Below are positions 6,153 to 15,187 of a stretch of DNA of 59,795 nt, piece after piece. Made by a program: the position numbers and the translations under genes. Position 1 is the first letter of the stretch, and each line of letters opens with the position of its first letter. Source of the DNA: Armatimonadota bacterium (lineage in GTDB: Bacteria > Armatimonadota > Fimbriimonadia > Fimbriimonadales > Fimbriimonadaceae); NCBI GenBank assembly GCA_018268335.1, contig JAFDWT010000089.1, forward strand, positions 1 to 59,795. The letters run 5' to 3'. The notes below the pieces were generated by a model that saw nothing but the letters and a program-made list of their open reading frames with translations, was not told where the DNA came from and searched no databases.

Positions 6153-8564
6153 TCACCCCTGGCCGCGCAAGTCCAGTGTACGCAAAGCAGACTCGCCACT
6201 AGCCTGGAAAAGCACTGGCGTGTTCACGCTTTTCCCATCAAGTTCGGCTGCATATGGACCGTGGCCGGACACCGTGATCCGGATGGTGTCGCCCCGGTAT
6301 CGTCTGGTCAATTCAAAACCTGGGAGAGCAGTCGGCAGGTTCGGATCAACAAGCAACCCTTCAGGCGTCGCCCTAACGCCAAATACCCAGTGAACGAGAG
6401 CCCGGCGCATCCACGCGGCGCTGCCCGTGTACCACGTCCAGCCGCCACGTCCAGTATAAGGCGAGTCTGGCCCATCGACATTGCCCGGCATCACGTACGG
6501 CTCGGCGGCGTAGAGCAAAGCATCCTCAGCTGAACGGACCGGCGGACACATACCGCGCCAAATCTGCCAAGCCGTCTCTGGATCGCCAGCCTTGGCGAAT
6601 GCCTGCACCGCCCAAGTGGAAGCGTGACTGTACACGCCGCCGTTCTCCCGCAAGCCGGGGGCGTAGCGGGTGATGTAGCCAATATACGGATCGACTTCGT
6701 CATAGGCCGGATCGAGCAACAGAGCGCCGAACGGCTTCACGAGCCTCTCCTTGACAGCTTGCATCGCCCTGGCAGACCGATCGAGACTGCCGATACCAGT
6801 CAAAACCGACCAGGTCTGCGGATTCAAAAAGATCTGGCCCTTCGGCCGCGTCTGGCTGCCGAAAGGGCGGCCCAGGTCGTCTGTGCCCGCGATGTACCAG
6901 TCGCCATCCCAAGCATGCTGCTCGACGGAAGACTGAAGTGCATGTGCCTCGGTAGAAAACTCGCGGGCAACATCGCCAAGTCCGACTGAGTCCAGAACCG
7001 GTGCCAGTCGAGTCAGCACCGAATAGAGGAACATAGCGTCCCACACGGATTCGCCTTTACCGTCGATGCCGGCGTGCGAGAGGCCGTCGTTCCAGTCACC
7101 AGATCCCAGCAAAGGAAGACCGCGAGAAGACCGCCGGTCCAACGCCCGGCGGACACCGCGAAGGCAGTGCTCCAGCAAGGTCCCTCGTTCTCCAGCCATC
7201 CGCGTCGACCGGTCGACAAAACTGAAATCGTGGTCCAGGAACGCGATGTCGCCAGTCTCGTCCAGGAAGTCCAGCGTCCCATGCGCCAGCCACATGCATG
7301 TGTCGGAGTGGTGGCTGTCGACGGCGATGGTCGTGCCGGGGTGCCACCAATGCAACACGCCGCCGTCGGCGAACATCGACTCCGCGTGCCGTCCGATTTG
7401 GAGCTTGGTCACCGCTGGGTCGGTGTCTAGTTCCATCAGGCTGTCTTGCAGTTGGTCTCGATAGCCGTACGCCCCGCCCTGCTGGTAGTAAGCGCACCGA
7501 GCTAGAATCCGCCCGACCAGCGCCTGGTTGGGCAGCCACCTGTCCGTCATCAGCGAGACGACAGGGTCGGCGCAGGCAACCTGCAGGCCTGCGCACTGGC
7601 GCTGCAAAGTTGAAATTCTAGCTGCGAGCAGTTCGTCTGCAGCCTCGACTGAGACACCAGCCGCCACTTGAAGGGCGGCTTCTCGTGATTCCTCGGCACC
7701 CAGAACAAAGACAACTCGCGCTCGCTGGCCCGCCTCCAGACGGATTGTTCCCCGAAGTCCGGCGATGGGGTCGTCCCATCGTCCAGTGACGCCTGCGGGC
7801 CTGCCATCGAGCAGGGCCTCCGGCCTGTCCAAGCGTCCAGCCGGACCCAAATATGTGCCCTTATCGCCGAACCACTCGACGGAATCGAGACCCTTGGCGG
7901 AGAAATAGCCGTACCGCGTGGCCTCCGGTCGCTCTCTTGTCCCCTCGCGCAGGCCGGTCCTCTTGTGAGCGACGAAGGTATCGCCCACGGCCTCGGTGGT
8001 CACAAAGAGCCGATGGAACTCGCGGTGCCAATCACCCTGCGCGCCTAAGTGCCAGTCAATGTAGGAACCGACGATCAATTCGCGCGTCGCGTCCGAGTCA
8101 TTGGCGACATCCAGAATCCAGTACTCGCGGGCGCCCTCGTCGGCAACAAAGACAGTCTGCCGGGTCCGGACACCGTGGAGTTCCCGCTCGAAGACGCTTC
8201 GTCCAAGTCCATGGGTGACTCGGTCCGAGCCTCGCTTCTTGTCGGGTGCAAAGGTCGTGCTCCACACCTCGCCTGCTGCAGGGTCCGCCAGGTAGACGAA
8301 TCGACCGTAGTTCTCGACCGCCAAGTCTTGTTCCCAGCGGGTCAGCCGGAACAGCTGGCAGTTGCCGACCCAGGAGAAGCCGCCGCCCATTTGGCTGATG
8401 ACCAAGCCGTACTCCTCGTTGGCCAAAACGTTGACCCACGGTCGCGGTGTCTCGACGTCGGAGATGACGAAGTCTCCGGCTGCGTCGAAGGCACCATAGG
8501 CGCTGGCTCCAAGTCCTGCCCAACTCGGCGTAGCACTGGCGGTGGCGACACGATTGGAGACCAT
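6153..8564 (-). CDS. GH94-family glycoside phosphorylase (cellobiose phosphorylase-like)
   Basis: An 803-residue protein, the normal size for the family. The N-terminal beta-sandwich has NPxxxY-like features (WVNVLANEEYGLVISQMGGGFSW), then a helical (alpha/alpha)6 barrel, then a beta C-terminus. The catalytic-acid motif is seen as GSGDWNDGLSHAG, with the Asp at residue 490 by my count. These enzymes split a beta-linked disaccharide with phosphate to give a sugar 1-phosphate, in the cytoplasm and without a signal peptide. The acceptor specificity (cellobiose, chitobiose, laminaribiose and others) is not decided. It diverges from the rhamnose operon across a shared LacI-type site. The preceding region has AGGG about 13 nt from ATG, so translation initiation is weakly marked. 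Confidence 0.92.
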   Translation of the reverse strand: MVSNRVATASATPSWAGLGASAYGAFDAAGDFVISDVETPRPWVNVLANEEYGLVISQMGGGFSWVGNCQLFRLTRWEQDLAVENYGRFVYLADPAAGEVWSTTFAPDKKRGSDRVTHGLGRSVFERELHGVRTRQTVFVADEGAREYWILDVANDSDATRELIVGSYIDWHLGAQGDWHREFHRLFVTTEAVGDTFVAHKRTGLREGTRERPEATRYGYFSAKGLDSVEWFGDKGTYLGPAGRLDRPEALLDGRPAGVTGRWDDPIAGLRGTIRLEAGQRARVVFVLGAEESREAALQVAAGVSVEAADELLAARISTLQRQCAGLQVACADPVVSLMTDRWLPNQALVGRILARCAYYQQGGAYGYRDQLQDSLMELDTDPAVTKLQIGRHAESMFADGGVLHWWHPGTTIAVDSHHSDTCMWLAHGTLDFLDETGDIAFLDHDFSFVDRSTRMAGERGTLLEHCLRGVRRALDRRSSRGLPLLGSGDWNDGLSHAGIDGKGESVWDAMFLYSVLTRLAPVLDSVGLGDVAREFSTEAHALQSSVEQHAWDGDWYIAGTDDLGRPFGSQTRPKGQIFLNPQTWSVLTGIGSLDRSARAMQAVKERLVKPFGALLLDPAYDEVDPYIGYITRYAPGLRENGGVYSHASTWAVQAFAKAGDPETAWQIWRGMCPPVRSAEDALLYAAEPYVMPGNVDGPDSPYTGRGGWTWYTGSAAWMRRALVHWVFGVRATPEGLLVDPNLPTALPGFELTRRYRGDTIRITVSGHGPYAAELDGKSVNTPVLFQASGESALRTLDLRGQG

Positions 8565-8618
8565 GCGAGCAGAACCCTATGCGGCAACAGGTGCCGACAG
8601 AACGAAAATGGTACCGCA

Positions 8619-8628
8619 GAACCGGTTC
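8619..8628. promoter_or_regulatory. LacI/GalR-type operator between GH94 and the rhamnose operon
   Basis: GAACCGGTTC is a perfect 10-bp palindrome that fits AAnCGnTT. It lies 54 nt before the GH94 start and 44 nt before the transporter start, in the only intergenic gap of this locus. Its arms differ from the TCAAACGATTGA sites, so a different regulator is likely. Confidence 0.55.
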
Positions 8629-8672
8629 AGTAGGTTGCAATTCGGCTCGCGATCCGCCTAACCTGTCTGCTC

Positions 8673-10163
8673 ATGTCCAGCTTGACGGCACGTGGACTCA
8701 CCGTCGCCTACGGCGGCGTCGAGGTTTTGGGCAGTGTCGACCTCGACTTGCGGCCGGGAGAACTCCGTGCCATTGTCGGTGAGAACGGAGCTGGTAAGTC
8801 CAGTTTGGCCAAGGCCTGCTCTGGTGTCGTCAGGCCCGTTGCCGGCGTCATCGAGATCGACGGCCAAGCACGATTCTTTGCCAATCCACGCGAAGCCCTC
8901 GACGCTGGCGTCTGCCTCGTCCACCAAGAGCCACTTGGCTTCGACGACTTGAGCGTCGGCGAAAATGTCTGCGCCGGTGCGTGGCCGCGCAAGAGCGGCG
9001 GCATCGATTGGAAGCAGGTCCATAACCAAGCAGCCGCCTGCCTTCAACGGATCCAATTTGACATCGACACGAGGCGTCGGCTGGCTAGTTTGTCGGCAGC
9101 CGAACGGCAAGCGGTCGAACTGGCCCACGGATTGGCCCGCGGCGCGAGGGTCTGGTTTTTTGATGAGACTTCGGCGGCGCTGACACCCACTGAAAGCGCA
9201 CGGCTGTTCGCCGTGATGCGCCAATTAGCCGCCGAGGGCTGCGCGGTCGGCTTCGTGACTCACCACTTGCAAGAAGTGGTCGAACACGCCGACGTCATCA
9301 CCGTCTTGCGAGACGGCAAACTCGTCGGCGTCCTCGACAAGGGGTCGTTCACCCAAGCCGATTTGGTCAAGCTCATGGTGGGTCGGTCGGTGGAGTTGGA
9401 TTCGCCCTCAGCCCACAAGCCGGGCGAAACCGTCTTGCGCGTCAGACTCCTTTGTGTTCCCGGAGCCGTTCAGGACGTGTCGTTCGAAGTCAAGGCAGGC
9501 GAAGTCGTTGCTTTGGCTGGGCTGGTCGGCGCAGGGCGCACTGACGTCGCTCAAGCGGTCTGCGGATTGTCCCGTTACCGTGGTGAAGTCGAAGTCTGCG
9601 GCCAAGACGTCCGGCGCCGGTCAGCTGCGGCCCGATGGCGCGAGGGTCTGGCCCTTGTGCCCGAGGACCGGCAACACCAAGGGCTGCTCCTTCCCCTATC
9701 CATCTGCACCAACGCTACGCTGGCGTCTCTGGGCACCTTCTCGAAGGTGGGCTGGCTAGACAACATAGGAATTAGGTCAGCGACTGTGGAAAAGGGCAAA
9801 GAGCTTGGTCTGGTCTATCAGTCGCCCGACCAAGAAGTCCGCCTCCTCTCGGGAGGCAACCAGCAGAAGGTCGCCTTGGCCAAAGCCCTTTTGGCCAAGC
9901 CCAAGCTCCTTGTCCTAGACGAGCCCACACGAGGAGTCGACATCGGTGCAAAGTACGACGTCCACACGCTTGTCCGCCAGCTAGCTGACCAAGGAGTCGC
10001 GATCCTCATGGTCTCGAGTGACCTACCCGAGGTCATGGCCCTGGCGCACCGTATTGTCGTGATGCGCAAGGGCACGGTGGCGGCCGAATTCGCCCACCAG
10101 GACGCTACTCCGGAGAAGATCATCGCGGCGGCTTCGGGAGGTGACAGTGCGCTGGCCTCGTGA
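8673..10163 (+). CDS. rhaT: Rhamnose-type ABC importer ATPase, two-NBD (RhaT/RbsA family)
   Basis: A 496-residue double ATPase of the RbsA/MglA type. NBD1 has a canonical Walker A (GENGAGKSS, near residue 37), Walker B reading WFFDETSAALTP, and an abridged signature SAAERQ. NBD2 has a degenerate Walker A (GLVGAGRTD) but a perfect LSGGNQQK signature and LDEPTRGVD. This split of a good site 1 and degenerate site 2 is the rule in the family. It leads an operon with two RbsC-like permeases, a RhaS-like binding protein, LutABC and rhamnulokinase, which makes L-rhamnose the best substrate guess. No Shine-Dalgarno site is visible. Confidence 0.88.
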   Translation: MSSLTARGLTVAYGGVEVLGSVDLDLRPGELRAIVGENGAGKSSLAKACSGVVRPVAGVIEIDGQARFFANPREALDAGVCLVHQEPLGFDDLSVGENVCAGAWPRKSGGIDWKQVHNQAAACLQRIQFDIDTRRRLASLSAAERQAVELAHGLARGARVWFFDETSAALTPTESARLFAVMRQLAAEGCAVGFVTHHLQEVVEHADVITVLRDGKLVGVLDKGSFTQADLVKLMVGRSVELDSPSAHKPGETVLRVRLLCVPGAVQDVSFEVKAGEVVALAGLVGAGRTDVAQAVCGLSRYRGEVEVCGQDVRRRSAAARWREGLALVPEDRQHQGLLLPLSICTNATLASLGTFSKVGWLDNIGIRSATVEKGKELGLVYQSPDQEVRLLSGGNQQKVALAKALLAKPKLLVLDEPTRGVDIGAKYDVHTLVRQLADQGVAILMVSSDLPEVMALAHRIVVMRKGTVAAEFAHQDATPEKIIAAASGGDSALAS

Positions 10164-11118
10164 GGGAACGGCGGTCGCCATGACCGTCCTTGTGGTTGTT
10201 GCCGCTACCGCCCGCGACCCCCGCTTCCTTTCGCCGCAGACCTTGGACAGCGTCCTCCTGTGGTTGCCAGTCCTCCTGGTCGTCGCGCTGGGCCAGATGC
10301 CCGTCATCGTCACCAAGGGCATCGACATCTCCGTCGGGTCCACCGTCGGGCTCGTCGCGTTTTCAGTCGGCCTGATCGGCAAGGTGAACCCGTCTTTGCC
10401 AGTTCCTGTTCTTTTTGCGTCCGGGCTCGCCCTTGGTGCCTTGCTGGGTTCGCTGAACGCCGTTCTCGTCGCCATTGCAAAGGTTCCGCCTGTCGTCACC
10501 ACCATCGGCACCTTGACCGCCTTCCGCGGCATGGCCTTTCTCGTCGCCCAAGGCAAGCAGATCGACACTAACAACGTCGCGACCGCCCTGACCGACTTAG
10601 GCCGGAACGGCGTCCACTTGGGTCCAATCACCGTCAATTGGCTGCTCTGGCTAGCATTCATCCCTGGAGCACTGTTAGCTTGGGTGCTAGCTCGGAGTGC
10701 GATCGGCAGGACGGTCTACGCGGTCGGCGGCAACCCGGTCGCCGCTGCCTTGCGCGGCATGGACGTCAAGCGGATTTTGTTCTCCGTCTACATCTGGAGC
10801 GGGGCATGCGCCGGACTTGCCGGGGTGCTCTATCTGGGGCGGTACGGCTTTGTCAGCGCGGCCAGTGCTGGAGTCAACCTGGAACTCAACGCCATCGCCG
10901 CCGTGGTCGTCGGTGGCGTGCCGGTCTCAGGCGGTTCGGGGTCTGTCCTTGGCGTCTTGGCGGGCTGCGTCTTGTTGGCGGTCGTCAATGTCGGGCTGAG
11001 TGTGCTGGGCATCGCCGCCGATTGGCAGTTGCTGGCCTACGGCGCGGTCGTGATGGCTGCGCTTTTGGTGGACGCGGTGGGCAGGCGCGCCAAGGAGAGT
11101 TCCGTTGTCGCGGCGTGA
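10147..11118 (+). CDS. rhaP: Rhamnose-type ABC importer permease 1 (RbsC/RhaP family)
   Basis: A 323-residue polytopic permease with roughly eight to ten spans. Family hallmarks are TKGIDISVGSTVGL, PPVVTTIGTLTAFRGMAF and AVVVGGVPVSGGSGSVLG. I chose GTG 10147 rather than GTG 10141 because GGAGG (10137-10141) stands exactly 5 nt before it. The gene overlaps the ATPase by 17 nt and the second permease by 14 nt, so it is translationally coupled. The two permeases would form the heteromeric channel of the importer. Confidence 0.88.
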   Translation: MRWPREGTAVAMTVLVVVAATARDPRFLSPQTLDSVLLWLPVLLVVALGQMPVIVTKGIDISVGSTVGLVAFSVGLIGKVNPSLPVPVLFASGLALGALLGSLNAVLVAIAKVPPVVTTIGTLTAFRGMAFLVAQGKQIDTNNVATALTDLGRNGVHLGPITVNWLLWLAFIPGALLAWVLARSAIGRTVYAVGGNPVAAALRGMDVKRILFSVYIWSGACAGLAGVLYLGRYGFVSAASAGVNLELNAIAAVVVGGVPVSGGSGSVLGVLAGCVLLAVVNVGLSVLGIAADWQLLAYGAVVMAALLVDAVGRRAKESSVVAA

Positions 11119-12046
11119 CTTGGTACCGGTGGGCTTACTGGCCATCGTCCTCTTTGTGGGCTCACGTCTGTCCGCGCGGTTTCTGGACGCGCCGTACTTG
11201 CTTGACACATTGAACCTATATGTCGAAGCCGGTCTTCTGGCGACGGGCATGACGTTCGTGATCGTCTGTGGTGAAATCGACCTGTCGGTCGCCTCGACAA
11301 CTGTCTTAGTCGCTTGCGTGGTGTCGAAGTTTCTTGGCCCAGAGACGAACCCTGTTGTCTTGGTTGCCATGTCGGTCGCCATCGGTTCATTGCTTGGCCT
11401 GGTGAATGGGGCCCTCGTGACCATAGGTCGAGTCCCATCGTTTTTAGCCACTCTGGCGACGATGGCGACCTACCGAGGTGTCGCCCAGGCATGGCTCGGG
11501 CCGTTCTCGGCCAAGTGGCCGGTCATGAAAGGACTGGACAGAGCCCATCTAGGCAATAGCCCGGTGCCCTGGCCGCCGGTGATATGGCTTCTCGTTGCAG
11601 GCGCAGCGGGTCTTGTCTTGCACCGCACCGTCTTTGGCCGACAAGTCGCAGCGGTCGGTACCAACGCCATCGCCTCCAGGTTTAGCGGACTGCCCGTTGA
11701 GCGCACTCAGCTGGCAGTATTCGCCTTGTCCGGTGCCATGGCTGGGCTGGCGGCGGTGTTCTTGGGCTCACGACTGGGCGTCGTCCGCCATGACCTGGGC
11801 CGGGGCCTAGAACTCGACGCGATCACCGCCGTCGTGGTCGGCGGCACCAGCATCCTTGGTGGCCAGGGCTCGATGGCCGGCACCGTGGCCGCACTACTGC
11901 TGGTGGCAGCCGCCAAGACTGCTATGGGAGTCGCGGGCGTCAAGCCCGAAGTCCAGGTGACCGTCGTCGGTGTTCTGCTCGTTTTGGCCGTTTTGGCCGG
12001 TAACATGGCAGGGCTAGCCCGTCGCAAGGCGCCGACGCAGGCTTGA
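11105..12046 (+). CDS. rhaQ: Rhamnose-type ABC importer permease 2 (RbsC/RhaQ family)
   Basis: A 313-residue polytopic permease homologous to its upstream neighbour: CGEIDLSVASTTVLVA, VPSFLATLATMATYRGVAQ and AVVVGGTSILGGQGSMAG. It starts at TTG 11105; AAGGAG (11093-11098) lies 6 nt upstream, which settles this rare start codon. It overlaps the preceding gene by 14 nt. It is followed after 13 nt by the binding-protein gene. Confidence 0.88.
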   Translation: MSRRDLVPVGLLAIVLFVGSRLSARFLDAPYLLDTLNLYVEAGLLATGMTFVIVCGEIDLSVASTTVLVACVVSKFLGPETNPVVLVAMSVAIGSLLGLVNGALVTIGRVPSFLATLATMATYRGVAQAWLGPFSAKWPVMKGLDRAHLGNSPVPWPPVIWLLVAGAAGLVLHRTVFGRQVAAVGTNAIASRFSGLPVERTQLAVFALSGAMAGLAAVFLGSRLGVVRHDLGRGLELDAITAVVVGGTSILGGQGSMAGTVAALLLVAAAKTAMGVAGVKPEVQVTVVGVLLVLAVLAGNMAGLARRKAPTQA

Positions 12047-12059
12047 GCAAGGAAAAACC

Positions 12060-13115
12060 ATGTTGCGGACGTTGATTGTCGCCGGTGCCATTGTCGGCAT
12101 CCTGGCCGCTGGCTGCGGCCCTGCCCCTGCTGATAAGCCGACCAGCGAAACCCCAGGAGGCGCTGGATCCAAGCTCCGCATCGTTTTCGTCCCCAAGAGC
12201 GCGGGCAACCCCTACTTCGCCGAAGTCTCGAAGGGACTGGAAAAAGCGGCCAAAGAGCTCGGCGCAACCGTCGAGACCCAAGCCCCGACGACCGCCGACG
12301 CTACGTCACAAGTCACGACGATCAAGGACGCCGTCCAGCGGGGTTGCGACCTGCTGGTCATTTCCGCCAACGCCCCCGACACCCTGAACGACGTCTTGGA
12401 CGAGGCGCGCAAGAAGGGCGTGACCGTGGTCACTGTTGACTCGGACATCACCGGCAACGAGACCCACCGCGACGCTTCTGTCCTGCCGGTCGACCAGGAG
12501 AAAGTCGGCCCAGCACTGGTCGAGTCGCTGGCCTCCTTGACCGGTAGCGAAGGCGAGTTCGCTATCCTCAGCGCCGCAACCGACGCTCCCAACCAGAACA
12601 AGTGGATCGCAGGCATGAAGGAGACACTTAAGAACCCCAAGTACTCCAAGCTCAAACTGGTCGACACTGTCTACGGAGACGATGAGATGCAAAAGAGCAC
12701 GACCGAGATGGAGGCGCTCTTGACCAAGTATCCGAACCTGAGGGCAGTCGTCTCTCCAACTTCAGTCGGCATGGGCGCCGCGGCGCAAGTGCTCGAAACC
12801 AGCGGCCGCTATCCTGGCGGGCCGAAGGCCAATGGCACTGGCATCGTCTTGACCGGTCTGGCCACTCCGAACCAACTGAAGAAGGCGGTCGAAAAGGGCG
12901 TCGTCACCAAATTCCACTTGTGGTCGCCAGCTGAAATGGGCGAAATCGCCGCCCACCTGGGCTCGATGCTGCACAGCAAGAAGGTCACCGCTGACGTCGG
13001 CAAGACGTTCGACGTGCCCGGTATGGGGACCAAGACGTTTGTGGACAAAGGCGTGGTGTATGTCGGCCCGCTGACGACCTTCGACAAATCAAACATCGCG
13101 AACTTCGACTTCTGA
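12060..13115 (+). CDS. rhaS: Rhamnose-type periplasmic binding lipoprotein (RhaS-like)
   Basis: A 351-residue lipoprotein with lipobox ILAAGC (Cys19) and a Gly/Pro linker. The type 1 periplasmic-binding fold follows, as in RbsB/RhaS: IVFVPKSAGNPYFAEVSKGLE, DLLVISANAPDTLNDVLDEARKKGV, TVDSDIT, and VVSPTSVGMGAAAQVLE. It would capture the sugar outside the membrane and deliver it to the two permeases encoded just upstream. The placement next to rhamnulokinase supports L-rhamnose. The start ATG at 12060 follows a short AAGGAAAAACC tract. Confidence 0.88.
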   Translation: MLRTLIVAGAIVGILAAGCGPAPADKPTSETPGGAGSKLRIVFVPKSAGNPYFAEVSKGLEKAAKELGATVETQAPTTADATSQVTTIKDAVQRGCDLLVISANAPDTLNDVLDEARKKGVTVVTVDSDITGNETHRDASVLPVDQEKVGPALVESLASLTGSEGEFAILSAATDAPNQNKWIAGMKETLKNPKYSKLKLVDTVYGDDEMQKSTTEMEALLTKYPNLRAVVSPTSVGMGAAAQVLETSGRYPGGPKANGTGIVLTGLATPNQLKKAVEKGVVTKFHLWSPAEMGEIAAHLGSMLHSKKVTADVGKTFDVPGMGTKTFVDKGVVYVGPLTTFDKSNIANFDF

Positions 13116-13124
13116 GCCAGGACG

Positions 13125-13856
13125 ATGCGCGTCCGATTGATGCTGACGTGCCTGTGCGACGCCTTCTACGGCGACGTCGGCCGGGCGACCGTCCGTGTGC
13201 TTGAGCACGCCGGTTGCCAGGTCGAGTTCGATGACCGCCAGACGTGCTGTGGCCAGCCCGCGTATAACTCGGGCGACCACGAATCGGCCGCGCGGGTGGC
13301 GCGACACACCTGCGCCGTCTTCGCCGGCGACACGCCGGTCGTGTCGCCTAGTGGCTCCTGCACCGCCATGGTCCGGCACGGCTATCCGCGTCTTAGGCCC
13401 CCTCTCCCTTCCGAGGGAGAGAGGGCTGGGGGTGAGGGCTCACCCTTTCCGATCTTCGAGCTCGCCGAGTTTCTGACCGAAGTCCTTGGTATCACCTCAT
13501 GGCCAGGCGCGACGTATCCAAAACGGGTCGCCTTCCACCGCGCCTGCCACGGTCGTCCGATCGGCCTGGGCGACAAAGCCGAGCGACTCCTAGCGACCGT
13601 GCCTGGCATTGAGTTGGTCCCCTTGACTGAGCAAGAACAGTGCTGTGGTTTCGGAGGCGCGTTCGCCGCCAAGGAGGGATTTCTCTCCCAGGCCATCGGA
13701 ACGTCCAAGCTGGATTGCTTTGCGGACACGGGTGCCGATGAACTAGTCAGCGGCGACATGGGTTGCCTGATGCACCTTTCGGGTCTCGCTTCGAAATCTG
13801 GGCGTCCGATCCGCACACGGCACTATGCCGAAGTCCTCGCCGAGGTGTGCGGATGA
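13125..13856 (+). CDS. lutA: L-lactate oxidation Fe-S subunit LutA (CCG domain)
   Basis: A 243-residue soluble protein with two CCG-type cysteine motifs, TCCGQP (C41-C42) and QCCGFGG (C173-C174), plus SPSGSC and GDMGCLMH. This is the LutA/YkgE layout that binds iron-sulfur clusters. With LutB and LutC it oxidises L-lactate to pyruvate; here the lactate would come from the lactaldehyde branch of rhamnose breakdown. Residues about 91-109 (RPPLPSEGERAGGEGSPFP) are unlike the family and are encoded by a palindromic repeat (13397-13447). The reading frame is kept. The start ATG follows AGGA, and the stop overlaps lutB (ATGA). Confidence 0.88.
   Translation: MRVRLMLTCLCDAFYGDVGRATVRVLEHAGCQVEFDDRQTCCGQPAYNSGDHESAARVARHTCAVFAGDTPVVSPSGSCTAMVRHGYPRLRPPLPSEGERAGGEGSPFPIFELAEFLTEVLGITSWPGATYPKRVAFHRACHGRPIGLGDKAERLLATVPGIELVPLTEQEQCCGFGGAFAAKEGFLSQAIGTSKLDCFADTGADELVSGDMGCLMHLSGLASKSGRPIRTRHYAEVLAEVCG
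13397..13447. repeat. REP-like palindrome inside lutA
   Basis: The sequence CCCCCTCTCCCTTCCGAGGG, with AGAGAGGGCTGGGGGTGAGGG after it, matches the style of the dispersed CCCTCTCCC...GGGAGAGGG palindromes of many bacteria. It is read in frame as PPLPSEGERAGGEG in a loop between the two CCG motifs. Confidence 0.6.
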
Positions 13857-15187
13857 GCAGCCGGGTCGACACTTTCGCCAGGTCAATGCCGACCGCGACT
13901 GCCGCTCGTGTCCGACGGGCCACCAGGTTGGTCGCCGACAAACGAATGCCGACGCTGTCAAGCGTCTTCGCCGATCCAGAAGCCGCCCGGACCGCTGCGG
14001 CGGATACCAAGCGGTATGTCTTGGACAACTTGCACCGGCTGCTCCTGGAGTTTGAGAGAAATGCCATCGCCAACGGCATTCAAGTCCACTGGGCCCTAGA
14101 TGCCGCCGAGGCCCGCGAGACGATCGTCGGAATCTGCGAACGGTCCGCGCCCAAGTGGAGCATCGTCGCCAAGGCCAAGTCGATGGCCACTGAGGAAATC
14201 CACCTTAATGAGGCACTATTCAAGGCTGGATATCCGCCGGTCGAAACGGACTTGGGCGAGTTCGTCATCCAGCTAGACCACGACACGCCGAGCCACATTG
14301 TCGCGCCGATCATCCACAAGGACCGCTTTCAGGTCGCCCGGTCGTTCGAACGTGCCCACGTCGGCCCCTACACCCAAGTCCCCACAGAGTTGGCCCTGCA
14401 AGCCCGCCACTACCTGCGAAAACAGTTCCAGGCCTCCAAGATCGGCGTGAGCGGCGTCAACTTCGCCGTCGCCTCGACCGGGCGGATCGTGATCGTCGAG
14501 AACGAAGGCAACAATCGTCTTTCCACCACCGCCCCCGACGTGCACATCGCAGTGATGGGCATTGAAAAGCTGTTGCCGACCGAGGACGACTTGGCCTTGT
14601 TCCTCCCGATCCTCGCCGGTTCGGCCACTGGCCAGCAGATCACCACCTACGTCCACATGGTCACTGGTCCCCGCCAAGGAGCAGAGACCGACGGCCCCCG
14701 CGAGGTGCATCTTGTCCTGCTGGACAACGGTAGGACCGATGCGATGGCTTCCGAGCAGCGCGACATCTTGAAGTGCATCCGTTGCGGCGCGTGCCAGAAC
14801 ATCTGCCCTGTCTATCGGGCCGCGAGCGGGCACGGTTACGGTCACGTCTATGGCGGCCCGATCGGCGCTGTGTTGGCTCCGTCGCTGGATTTTGCCGCCA
14901 ACAGAGAACTGCCCTTCGCCAGTTCGCTTTGTGGTGCCTGCGAAGAGGTTTGCCCTGTTAAGATTCCGATCCCTGACATGCTGGTCGACCTGCGCACTAA
15001 GTCCACCGCAGCAGGTTCGTGGGCGATGTTCGCGACCGGCGCGACCAACCCGAATCTCTGGCGGGCGGGTTTGGCGTTGACACCGTGGCTTGGCGGTATC
15101 GGCGCCAAGGCCTCTGGCTGGGCGGAGTTCCGCGACCCACCCAAAGGCCAAGGCGACTTCAGGAGGTGGTGGCGTGAACGCGCGTGA
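13853..15187 (+). CDS. lutB: L-lactate oxidation Fe-S/LUD subunit LutB
   Basis: A 444-residue protein. The N-terminal LUD domain shows IVAKAKSMATEEIHLNEAL and VGVSGVNF-like residues (IGVSGVNFAVASTGRIVIVENEGN). The C-terminal half carries two 4Fe-4S motifs, CIRCGACQNICPVY (first Cys 308) and CGACEEVCPVKIP. It is the central electron-transfer subunit of the LutABC lactate oxidase complex. The start is ATG 13853 in an ATGA overlap with lutA, although the frame stays open upstream. The end overlaps lutC by 14 nt. Confidence 0.9.
   Translation: MSSRVDTFARSMPTATAARVRRATRLVADKRMPTLSSVFADPEAARTAAADTKRYVLDNLHRLLLEFERNAIANGIQVHWALDAAEARETIVGICERSAPKWSIVAKAKSMATEEIHLNEALFKAGYPPVETDLGEFVIQLDHDTPSHIVAPIIHKDRFQVARSFERAHVGPYTQVPTELALQARHYLRKQFQASKIGVSGVNFAVASTGRIVIVENEGNNRLSTTAPDVHIAVMGIEKLLPTEDDLALFLPILAGSATGQQITTYVHMVTGPRQGAETDGPREVHLVLLDNGRTDAMASEQRDILKCIRCGACQNICPVYRAASGHGYGHVYGGPIGAVLAPSLDFAANRELPFASSLCGACEEVCPVKIPIPDMLVDLRTKSTAAGSWAMFATGATNPNLWRAGLALTPWLGGIGAKASGWAEFRDPPKGQGDFRRWWRERA

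Noticed and set aside
8619-8628. GAACCGGTTC as a fourth copy of the TCAAACGATTGA site
   Set aside because: Only the AAnCGnTT core is shared; the outer bases differ, so a different regulator is more likely.
6624-8633. Many plus-strand frames over the GH94 gene
   Set aside because: All are low-complexity shadows of a high-GC gene; the GH94 frame has family motifs along its length.
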